Of a stretch of DNA of 64,000 nt, positions 11,325-22,400 are shown in pieces (position 1 is the stretch's first letter; every line of letters begins with the position of its first letter). Under the pieces are notes generated by a model that was given only the letters and a program-made list of their open reading frames with translations, made no database searches and was not told where the DNA came from. The DNA comes from Viridothelium virens. Taxonomy: Eukaryota; Ascomycota; Dothideomycetes; Trypetheliales; Trypetheliaceae. Both the position numbers and the translations under genes were made by a program. The stretch spans positions 434,001 through 498,000 of the forward strand of contig ML991771.1 in the NCBI GenBank assembly GCA_010094025.1, given 5' to 3'.

Positions 11325-13193
11325 ATGATGACAAGAGACCTACGAACAAGGAAACTTCTGGCTCTTGCCTTGACTTTTACTGGCTGGCAGAGCTCGGAAG
11401 CGGTATATGTTACCTCTAGACAAAACTCGAATTGTCGCTTGTTAAGATCCGATCCGGAATGGCCAGATCAGCAATCCTGGTCTTCACTGAACGCTTCCGT
11501 CAACGGTCGCCTCATTGCTTCTAACCCTTTGGGACACGTCTGTCACGACCCTACCTACAATGAAGTAGCTTGTGATGCATTGAAATCAGTATGGCAATTT
11601 CCTCAGACACAGTAAGTTCTACATGAGGAGAACCATCTTCTAAAATACTGTTTGACTTACTCGGCGCCTCATTAGATACCCGACAGCACCAGATGTAATA
11701 ATACCAATCTTCCAAAATAGGAGTTGTGATCCTTTCACACCGGAGTCATCGCCCTGCCTCCTCGGTCCTTACGTCAACTATGCAATTAATGTCAGTAATG
11801 CGGATGATGTTACAACCGGATTGAAATTTGCTTCTGAGAATAATATACGTCTCGTCGTGAAGAATACTGGACATGAGTAGGTTTCGTTTCTCTGCTTTGG
11901 AGATGACCGCAGCTGATATGAGCCACATAAAGTTTCCTCGGTAGGTCTACAGGCGCCGGAGGTCTTTCACTCTGGACACATAACCTTAAAGACCAAGTAT
12001 TTGTGCCAGCATACGAAAGCGAATACTACAATGGGTCCGCGATCAAACTCGGGGCGGGAGTACAGACATTTGAAGCCTACGAGTTCGCTCACCAAAATCA
12101 TGTCCGGGTCGTTGGCGGAACCTGTCCCACTGTCGGTGTTGCCGGTGGCTATACCATGGGCGGAGGTCATGGCATGCTCAGCTCTGAGCAAGGCTTGGGA
12201 GCTGATAATGCCTTGGAATGGGAAGTCGTTACGCCAAATGGAACGCTAATAATCGCAACTCCGACCCAAAACTCTGACTTGTACTGGGCCCTTAGCGGCG
12301 GCAGCCCTGGATCATTTGGCGTCGTACTTTCCTTGACAGTCCGTGCTCCTGCAGATGTGCCGATGGGCGGTGCTAATTTGACTATTGCATCAACTGGGGT
12401 ATCCGTGGACACCTTTTGGCAAGCCGTAAACGCCTATCACCAACTGCAACCCAATATCACAGATGCTGGCGGAAGCTCAGGCTGGATACTGACCAATAAC
12501 ACTCTCAACATCGCCTACATTTCTTTGCCCAACAAAACTCAGGAGCAAGTTACCTCTCTGATCAATCCTTTCATTGACACTTTGAAGCAATTGAACGTTC
12601 AATATGCTCTCAACACGTCCTACTTCGACAATTTCTACGATCACGCAAATCTTTATCTGGGCCTTCCATACGGCTATGACCCCTCGAATGTTGTTGAAGG
12701 CAGTCGCTTGATCCCACGATCTGTGGTTCTTGACAACTCTGACGGCCTCACTTCTGCATTACGAAATATAACATCCGATCCTCGTTTCGAGGTCCTTGGA
12801 GTGAGCATCAATGTGGCAAATGGGACCAATGATCCCGCGAATCCCAACGTTCCAAACTCAGCGTTGCCTGCCTGGCGCGATGCGCTCCTTCAACTGCTCA
12901 TCAGTGGATATTGGGATCTTGAGGCCGACCTTTCCACCAATTGGGAGACACAGAGCGCTCTCACAAACGTACAGTTGCCTCAACTCGAAAACATCACTCC
13001 TGGTTCAGGTTCCTACATCAATGAGGGCAATTTCCAGCAGCCCAATTACCAGCAGGTGTTTTATAGTGAGAACTACGACAGATTGCTGAGCATCAAGCAA
13101 GAGTATGATCCAGATTCGATCTTGTATGGTAGGGCGGCCGTAGGAAGTGACCAGTGGACTGAAGAGGCCGATGCACGTTTGTGCCGCACATGA
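11325..13193 (+). CDS. Secreted FAD-linked oxidase, VAO/BBE family
   Basis: Three exons. Exon 1 encodes a hydrophobic leader (KLLALALTFTGWQSSEA), predicted to be a signal peptide, so the enzyme is probably secreted or in the secretory path. Exon 1 ends at CCT CAG ACA CA and continues after the intron as QYPTAPDVIIP. Exon 2 ends inside the FAD motif and splices to give VVKNTGHD FLGRSTGAGGLSLW. The His of NTGHD and the Cys of GGTCPTVGVAGGYTMGGGHG are where this family forms bicovalent 8-alpha-histidyl and 6-S-cysteinyl FAD links. The C-terminus carries the BBE segment (YINEGNFQQPNYQQVFY...LLSIKQEYDPDSILY). It is full length, with many N-glycosylation sequons. Such enzymes often oxidise alcohols or rings in fungal natural-product pathways. 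Membership of the adjacent PKS cluster is inferred from position. Confidence 0.92.
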
Positions 13194-14177
13194 TGAGCTG
13201 GATCATAGTTGCAGCCAAGAAAAGGTGTTAAATTTGTATCTCTAAAAATAGAAGATATAGTTAAATGAGATTTCCATTTTTCTGCGAGAAATTTGTACCA
13301 CGATATGGCAACAACTTGGAATTAGCATTCGAACTGGAAGTTCATGAGGCTTCAATAATGAGAAGATCTAGTCAAGTCTACAAAGAAATACAGGATTCCA
13401 GGTGGTGCGGCTGATAATGTCGGCCCTCCATAGTGACCATAATAGGGCTCATGGACAAGGCGACTGCTACTAGGTAAAGAGTATGAGGTTTTTAAAAGAG
13501 AACGGGGTTTCTCAAGGGTCTTGAGACTAAGGTATTTGATGGGAAATTTTATCAGACTCTTGGTACGGATAGAAAGCTTGGGGATGAAAAGGCAGGAGTA
13601 CAAGCACTAACTTCTCATACGTTTCAAACTCATGAAGAAAAAATGTCGACGTCCCCGCCGGATTGGACTGGTAGCAGAGTGGGGATAGGAACCATGGGAG
13701 TGGAACCATAAGGTGCGCCATTCAGGTAGGTAGATAGGTAGAGCCTAGGGAGGCTCCTCTCCCATTGACGGGAGATCATGCGTTGTGCTCAGCAAATGTA
13801 GCCACCTACCTAATGAGGCACATCTTGACGTCATATTGGCTTACCCCTACCTCTAAGGGTTCATCTTGTCGCCGTTATATATTGGTGCTCCATGTCTGCT
13901 GTAAAGGCTGCCAAAAACTAGAAGACAGCTCATCAGTTGTCCTTCGTTAGGGCCATTGAGAGCCTGACGGTGTATACTTTCAGAAGATCATAACCATGTA
14001 TATACCCTTAGTAGCATAGCGAGAGGGTCCACAAGGTATTTCACCTTACAAATATTGATCTACCACAGACGAAAACCCTCGCACCAAGTCCAAGCGTGGA
14101 TATCGTATTCATTGCATTGTAGGAAACCTCAGATAAAAAGAAAGAAAAAAAAAAGCCAAAAGTCTATCCAAGAAAAC
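13194..14177. other. Convergent intergenic region
   Basis: About 1 kb between the 3' ends of the FAD oxidase and the FSH1 hydrolase, presumably holding both 3' UTRs. The frames at 13352-13721 and 13765-13950 show no domains. An A-rich run (about 14136-14160) precedes the hydrolase stop. Confidence 0.4.
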
Positions 14178-15368
14178 TTAACTCATTAATTCACTCTTCA
14201 CAGCAGCAGCTTGCACGACCTCCACTATCTTCTGATGCACATCTTCCGCTCTCGGGATACTATGACCTCCATGATGCATATATTTCTCGCTCAGCCTCTC
14301 ATCACACATCTCTGTCAGAGCCAGGCTTTTCTTCAAATCTATATCCTCAGCTCCATATATATGCACGGTCGGGATCTGAATCCTCTCCTTATCGATCTCC
14401 GGTACGAACCTTCTCACAGTGCGCGTACTAGCCCCCTCCTCGTCAGACGTGTATCCCGAGTCCGTGCTGAGCTTCAGCGATGATCGCCCGGACGCTGATC
14501 TTTTCATCTCAACGATCTGTTCCGGCTCGTTCACCACATCCCCATGCATAACGCCATCCTTGATATATTGCTCCGTCACATCCACACCAAGGTTGGGGCT
14601 GCGGGTGAAGGGGAGATCGCCACAGATGAAGACGGCGAAGCGGAATAGGGGGAGCGCGAGAGGATGTTCGATTTGGTGGTAGAGAATTACTAATGGTCTA
14701 GTCAGTGCCAAAACTTTGCACTTGGTACACGGTACTCTGAAGCTCTTGCTTTTGTACCTGAAGCTGCTAGTGCTGCGCCCTGCAAACCGAGAGACCACCA
14801 GTGAGCGAAATACCGAAATAAAAACAACTCTGGATAAGGAGCCACAAACCTGACTGAATCCGATCACAGCATCAAACGGCCCTGCAAAAACCAAAAAAAC
14901 ATTAGTCGACCTGTTTCAAATCTCTACAAATTCTTTATGCCTGTATAAATCACCCTCAACCGGAGTCCTATGTTCGCTTTCCCCACTCCAGCTCCAAGAC
15001 AAAAGAAAGAAGCAAAAGAAAGAAAATGGAAAAGTCAAGAAAGACATCACCTTCGTCCTCAATAATCTCCCCCACATACTCATGTGCCGCCTTTACGCTC
15101 TTCATACTATTATCCTTATAATAGCAAAAATATGGTCCCGGGAAGACGCTCGAGATAGCAGGGTAGCTATCAGAATCCTCTTCGCCGTCGAAGAAGCGAT
15201 ACTCGTAGTGCTCGGGCAGGAGGGCGCGGAAGCCAGCGGTCTGAACTTCCAGGATCTGGGCGCTGGTGCCTTTGCTATTTGGTGTAAAAGTACATCAACA
15301 AGGCCCAAGCTAAGGAGGGCAAGAGGAAGCAGCGATGGAACACACTGTCATGATGGGCTGGGAATGAA

Positions 15369-15402
<34 letters not shown>

Positions 15403-15438
15403 GCAAGCAGCATACCCATGCAGACAGAGGAACTTCAT
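14178..15438 (-). CDS. FSH1-family serine hydrolase, LovG-like candidate PKS product release enzyme
   Basis: ATG at 15438 (MKFLCLHG). Five exons splice to MKFLCLHGKGTSAQILEV QTAGFRALL..., RFFDGEEDS, GEIIEDEG, PFDAVIGFSQ|GAALAAS and ILYHQIEHPLALPLFRF AVF. This is the FSH1 alpha/beta-hydrolase fold. The nucleophile elbow is GFSQGA, with the intron directly after the Q codon. The acid is probably the Asp in YGAEDID and the base the His in HHGGHSIP. Residues about 140-180 form a Ser-rich, acidic insertion (SGRSSLKLSTDSGYTSDEE). The family includes LovG, the free-standing thioesterase that releases the lovastatin nonaketide, and yeast FSH1. It lies on the same strand as, and about 1 kb downstream of, a highly reducing PKS without a thioesterase domain, so a release role is a reasonable inference, not shown. 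Intron 1 contains a GA/TC microsatellite. Confidence 0.88.
15369..15400. repeat. GA microsatellite in FSH1 intron 1
   Basis: An uninterrupted run of about 13 AG units followed by aaagag, lying in the first intron of the FSH1-like gene, where it reads as a TC-rich tract on the sense strand. It is likely to vary in length between strains. Confidence 0.9.
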
Positions 15439-16427
15439 ATTGTGATCCTCCAGTAAGTATGCCGTTGCGAGTGTCTCAGATTAGGATGTCAAAGTTGATC
15501 TTAGATATGAACAGATTGCGACAAAATTCAACACGGCAGTCAACCCAAAAAGTCCAACAGAAGGTCTTCAAAAGGACAATGAGCAATATTGACCTCTAGG
15601 AAGTTCGCCGAAAGGGTTGCCCCGTCTCGCCTATCTCTAGAGTAACAGATATATGAGGAGATGTTGGAAAGTAAGATCTACAACCAGAAACCCCCCGCGC
15701 TGACGTGGCCAAGCATCTATATATCCAAGAACTTGGCTCTACAGCTGCTCAATGACGTCAAACAAGGTGGTCTGGTTGGAGGCTTTCTCGCGCGATCTGC
15801 AAAACGCCCGGTCTCAGAAGCTTGACAATGCTTAGCCTTTCCTCTACTGGACTTATCGAGCGTCAGCCTTTCCGTTCAATCGTCTCCCTTGGGTCCATGA
15901 TTTACGTGCCAAGACGAAGCCATGGTGACCTTGATGCTCCTTTGGGTATAGATGCGGGTCCGCAGAAAATCACAGAAGCAGCCGTAGGGGTTATGCTTAG
16001 GGTTTGAGGTGCACCGGTATCAGATCCCTTACGATTGAACATGGTGTCGGGATGGACATTGACGTGGGGGCAGAGATGGGAGGCTTTACGGTGAATGGAG
16101 GGGAGTTGTGGTGGTTTTCAGCGACTATAGTACAATGGGCACGATTTGGACTGCCCTCGATGAGGCTGATAAATGGAATCTAACCTCTCAGGTTGGTGGA
16201 AGACGCAAAGCTTCACGCTTCGATCGACAAGTGCTCAACACAGTTAAAAATGAGAAAAACAACATTATGACATTAGTCCTAGAGTTGGCTCAAATGAAGC
16301 AAAGGAGGGTATCGAGGTTGTCAATTAGAAAGTTCTGCAGATAAATGTCATTATTCTGCAAAGGCGCAAGATACGAAGCCGAAAATCTAAGCCGTACCTT
16401 CATGAACAATTCAGTCTTACACAACGT
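15439..16427. other. Intergenic between FSH1 hydrolase and PKS 3' end
   Basis: About 1 kb holding the PKS 3' UTR and the hydrolase promoter. A plus-strand frame at 15822-16007 (...APLGIDAGPQKITEAAVGV...) has protein-like composition but matches no family I know and continues only through stops, so I leave it unannotated. Confidence 0.35.
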
Positions 16428-19400
16428 CTAAATTCCGGCCTTGACAACCTCCTGCGGGACAAGCGAGCTTTTCTCTGCAATCTTGAGCGCGAGTTGGTGC
16501 ATAGGGATGGCGCTCAAGATATCAAAGACACTGACTTGGCTCTTCAGCTCTTTGAATATCCACTGTAGAAAAACAATCAGTTAGCTATTAACAATCCACA
16601 GATAGATAGAGGTAGGCAATTTGGGAGCGTAGGGGCACATAGAGTAAGCTTACATTTCGCACTTCGATAGCCATCAGCGAGTCAACACCAAAGCTATGCA
16701 CAGGCTTAGCAGTATCGAGATCCTCGGCAGCCATATTGAGTGACTTGCCCAGTTTAGCCGCAAGAGCAGCCTCGACGAGTTCGCCTGCCTGCGCCAGCGA
16801 TGTGACAACTGTCAATTGGCCCCGGACCTCCGCAGCAGATTCTGCAGAGTCTGCCGAGACACCTTGTACATCGAGCCGGGCGAGGTACATCCATTTGGCA
16901 TCCTCGAAACTGCTCCCTGTCTTCAAGTGCTCCATTTGCTGTCCAATACCGCCAGTTATGGCACCTGTGATCAACTGAGGTGGCATGCGGTGTTCACTCT
17001 CTTGGTAGCCAGTGATGGCGGATTCAAAAATGCGGAATAGCTCTTCCGGCCCCATGGCCAGACGCATAAAGTCCGCCTTGTATTCCTCGGCGATCTCGAC
17101 GTTTTCTGCAACCCAACCAACGCCTGCCATCATCGTCAAATCCAGAGAACTGGCAGCAAGACCTTGCGCCCGCCGCCAATGTGCAAGACCGTCTTGGAAA
17201 GTGTTGCCGGCGGCATAGTTACTTTGGGATCCGTTACCAACGATGCCAGAAATGGAAGCCAGCATGACAAAGAAGTCGAGGTCCTTGGGCATGAGGTTGT
17301 GCAAGTTCCATGAGCCTTGGATTTTCGGTTGTGCTGTGGCAGCCCAAGGTTCGTACTCCATTTCCTCGAAATATATATCGTTCAGGACCATAGCGCCTTG
17401 GACTAATCCTTTGATGGGAGGATATTCTGATGAAATCTGCTGAACAACAGCTTTAAGTGAATCGTAGTCTGTGATGTCACACGCAAACGCGACTGGGTGG
17501 ACGCCGAGGTTTTTAAGCTCGGCAAGCGTCTTCTTGGCTTCAGGCTTCGTATCTCCGGATCGCGAGATGAAGGCAATATGCTTGGCGCCATTCTTAGCGA
17601 GATACTCTGCAAGAGCACGGCCTATACCCCCAAGACCACCGACAAGGACGTAAGTCGCATTTGTGTCCAGAGTCAATGGGTGAGGATTGCGTGGGACCAC
17701 CGGTACTCGATCTTCCGGATCGACTTTGAGCACCAGCTTGCCCAGGTGCTTGCCTTGCTGCATCAAACGGAATGCCTTCTCCATCTCCGAGTACTTGTAG
17801 ACAGTAGTTGGTTTAATGAGGCCAACAGTTCCCCGTCGCACTAGCTCAAAGCTGTCCCTGAGTACGCGCGCCATCATCGATGGATTGTGACGATACATGT
17901 GCTGTTTGAGTTTGTCAGTCTTCTGGAGACAATGGCATGTAAAGGATGTACAAACCTCGAGATTGACGCTTGCAAAGGTCACATTTCGAAGGAAGGGCAT
18001 CATCTCCAACCCACTGTTGGCCAAAATGTCCTTCTTGCCTACTTCGATGAACCGACCAAACATGGCAATACACTCCCAGGTCTTCCTGAGTGCCTCACCA
18101 GCCAAGGAGTTGAGCACTACATCGACACCTCTACCCTTAGTCATGCGCAAAATACCTTTGGCGAATGTCATGTCACGTGAATTGAAGATGTGATCTTCTG
18201 GAATCTGGTACTCGTCTACAATTAGGCGACGCTTTTCCACATTGCTGACAGTAACAAAGATATCGGCGCCGACGTGCTTGGATAGCTGAATGGCAGCCTG
18301 TCCCAAGCCTGTAATCTGGTCAGTGCCTGAGATCCTTGATCCAATCGTGAAGCTATACTTACCACCAGCTGCGCTGTGGATCAAGATGGTCTCTCCGCGG
18401 GAGAGACGGCCGATCTCTATAAGACTTTGGTAGGCTGTACCGTACACTGTTGGTATAGAGGCTCCTTCCTCTAAACTCATGTGCTCTGGAATTTTGTTCA
18501 CAAGATTCTCATGGGTGTGGATCAAGTTAGCATATGCGCCTACGAAGAACGTTGCGACTCGATCACCTGGCTTGAGGGAAGTAACTCCAGTTCCGGTTCT
18601 TTTGATGATTCCAGCAGCGTCTAAGCCGAGCACCTTGTCCGGAACAAGACCCATACTGACCATGACATCCCTAGTTCGATGTTAGCCAACGGAAAAATGC
18701 TACGTTCAGTGATCTAGTTGCCTTACATAAAATTCACGCCATTAGCTCTGACCTCAATTTCAACATCATTTTCGCCTAGGATCGCCAACGGCCTTTCGTC
18801 ATCAATGAAATGAAGAGTGTCCAGCAAGCCAGGAGCACCGATGGAAAGTCGAAGAGGGCGACCCGGCTGCACAAAAGACTGAGGTTCGGGAGGAGGTTGG
18901 CGGCCCCGTACGTGCAAAGCATGATTCATGGGTTTCTCGTCGTAAAGCCTGGCAATGTAAAGACGACCGTGGTGCTCACATATCTCGCTCTCAACAAAAG
19001 GAGACTCTGCTTCATTCTCCGATTTGAAGCTCCGTATAATCAAGTCAGCTATATGCGAACTCGAAAGCTGTGCTTTGGTGGATAGGTCGAGCTGGAAGAC
19101 CGGGCTATCAGGTTTCTCAGTTCTCGTCGTTCGCAAAAGGCCATGAGTGGCACAGAATGCAGGATCGCTAGATGAGTCGACTTGGACGCCAGCATGGGAG
19201 ACCCAAAGGCCACCCCTGCAACTACGAAGTACTTTCTTGACATAGCCGAAATCTTCTTTGGAAACTTCGGCTATCAGCGGTCTTTCAACTTCAAGCAAAG
19301 ACACAATAGCTTTTCCAGATACCAGTGGTTGGTCGTTAGCATCGGGAGTTGCGGCTTCTTTCAAGGTAGTGTTTTCGACCTCCAGACCCAACTTTTTAAG

Positions 19401-22400
19401 CTTACTGACGACGTTGTCGGAAAGCATACAACTCTCCGCCGACCGGTCCGTGGAATTGAGTACAACCACATGTGCGAACGGCAGTTTCTTTGGGACTGAC
19501 GGTTTGGTAGTGACCATGAACGATGCACAATGGCTGCGCAGGTCGTCTGTGTCATGAACAACAATATCGAGGCCGCTGAATTCCGACGCGAGGTGGCGTT
19601 TCCATTCAGTCTCGTTAACCATAGGCTGCCCAACACGACCGTCTTCAGCCAGCCACCAAGAGGGTCGGATACCCATGATAAGGCCAATACGGTCTGAAGA
19701 CTCTGTGAACTCGGTAAAGATTAGTTTACCACCTTCTTTCAGAAGCCAATGGCAATGGGACAAAGTCTTTGCGATATTTCTGGTCTCGTGAAGTGTCTTT
19801 TTCTACGTTAGATCTGTTGTGATATATATTCGGAAGGATGATACCTACATTCCCTGCAATGATTACATCAAAGGAGTCTTTCTCGAAGCCTTGGTCTGAA
19901 GGATCTTGATCGATGTCCAGCTTCTTATACTGGATTCGGTCTTGCCATGCTCCGAGAAGCTTCTGAGCATCTTCGAAATGGCTTGGATCACTATCGGTGA
20001 AGGTGTATTGGCCGAACCTGGGAGTTGTCTTCCTGCCTAAGATTTCGAGTACTGGCAACGAGATCGAGCCTTTTCCGGCGCCAACTTCGAGGTAATTCAG
20101 GTCAGGCCGTTTGTGTGCCTGCAAATCTAACCATTTCATCATGGCATGATTTGCCTTTTGTAGTCCAACGCTGTCGGTACGGTATTCGGAAAACATGTCT
20201 CCGTTCATCAGGACTGACTCAGAAGAAAGGCTACCGTTAAGAATGCTCCCGAGACTCGTGCCAATGGCGGAAAGAAGCCGGCCATCGATGCTTTTGGTTA
20301 TGGTCTCCCGCAAAAGCGTGGCAGCCGCTGCGGTGCCAAAGTCTGTAGACCCACTGTTCGTGAGTTCGACACGGCGACGCATCCATTGCACGAAATGAAC
20401 GAGATGAGGAGCCATTGTGGCTTCTGTGGCAGGATCGAGACGGGACAAGGCCTCCACCATGTAGATTCTAGCTGCTTTTTCGTAATTTGTGATGGCGTCC
20501 TTGGACGTTGCTGCATCTTTCTGACTTGAATGAAGCACAATTTCGGCGTCCTTTTGAGTCAAGTGATCCACGTCTTCTTTCCACAATAATGTAGAGCACA
20601 ATTTCCTGATATTTACCGAAGAATCCTGTAAGGAGTCTGACTCGCTCGAAGATGCGCCCAACTCAGTACCCAAGAACCCCTTGACAACTATTTTCGGCTG
20701 ATTCCAACTCTCGTCACTCATGACGAGTGGTCCGGCGTAGTGACGAAACCCTACGCGAGCTACCTTTGTAAAGCCGCGGAACTTTGCACCCGGACCCTTT
20801 GGGAGGTCGGCAGATATAAAGACGGAATCTATTGATGTGGGAACCAGGCCTTGTGTACTGTCTGTTATAGCAGAGAAGAAAGTTTGAAATACAGCATCGA
20901 GTGTTGTTGGGTGTAGGAGATGATCGTACTCATATTCATGTGGCATGACAGATTTGGTATCTGGTATTTCAAGGGAGCAACATCCAACACCCGGAGTGTT
21001 GTGGATGTTCGTAATTGGCCGAAACAAGGGTCCTGTATCTTGTGAGTGTAAAGTTCAAGTACTCGAACTCAACAGATCTTACCATAATTCAGGCCTCGAG
21101 CATCCCAAGTGGCATAGAAGTCTTCTGGTTTTATAGCATCTGTACAAACACTCTGGCATTCCGCGTATTCCTGTTGATAAGCTTTCCATTCTTGGATAGC
21201 CTCTTCTATAATCTCGAGCTCGCTAGGCTTTGCTTCATACTGGATTTGCATAAGCCCTGAGCAATGCTCAACATACTCCCCACCCTTTGGGTGAGAATAT
21301 ATTGTGAACTCCCACCAAGAGGAATCGGTGATTTTTAGCCCAGCTTTCCGAGGCTTCATATGCAGCTCCATCGAGATACCCTCGTCGTTCGACGGGATCA
21401 CCAAGGCGTGGCCAATGATGATATCTCGGAACTCAAAACCTTTGAGCTTCTTGTTCTCTTCAGCCAGCTGCTGGGCAGCTTCAAGAACAGCGCAGAGCAT
21501 GCCTGCCGCCGGGTAAAGTATTGCGCCTTGGATTTGATGCTGACTCAACCAAGGAAGCTCGTAGACTCTGAGAATATTCCTCCACCGAGGCTCAAGTGGA
21601 TTGAAGTCCTCTACAGGTTTTCCGACGAGATCAAGTCGGGGAATATTTCGAAAGCGATGGGTCTTCATGGTGTCAGACTCGTGCCAGAATTTGTGAGTAT
21701 GACTTCGTAAGTTAGCATTCTTCACATGTATCAGATGTGGCCTAGGAATTGGAGGACAACTTACTTCCACGAATAAGTCGGCAAATCAGTCAGAGTGACT
21801 CCAGAGCAGGCTTTTGCATCGAGAGAGTTTACTCGAAGGAAATCGAGTTGTTGCCCTTTTGTCCAAAGAGCCCCAATCGTTCCCAGAGACGTATTCGCGG
21901 CATCTTGATTCCGGGCCAGTAGAGAGTAATACGAAGTCTCTTCCGCTTTTCCATTTGCAGCCAGTATTTGTTTTAGAGGGCCTTGAAGTGCGCTGTGAGG
22001 TCCAATTTCTAACAGAGTATCGATGGAAAGACCACCTCGACGACGACGGCCACCACCTTTTGCAGGCTCGGGAACCATTGCCTGCACAGCTTGGACGAAT
22101 TGTACAGGAGAGACCATATTACGGACCCAATAAGATGCGTTTAATTCCGAAGCGGCAATTTGGGATCCAGTGACAGTGGAGAACATGAGGGGCGCTGATT
22201 TAGGAGACAATGCCGAAATGTCGTCGATTGAGGAGCGATAGTCTTCCGCAATTACCTCCATATGGGGACTGTGATAGGCATTTTCGACCTTCAACCGTCG
22301 AGCGAAAACATCGTCCAATCTAAGGAGTCCTTCAAGTTTGTCCAGGGCGAGAGCATCACCAGAAACGGTCACATTTGACGGACTATTGATGCAAGCTATT

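Noticed and set aside
15822-16344. Plus-strand frames with protein-like text between the hydrolase and PKS
   Set aside because: They looked like a decayed enzyme at first, but no family could be named and the pieces do not join by plausible introns.
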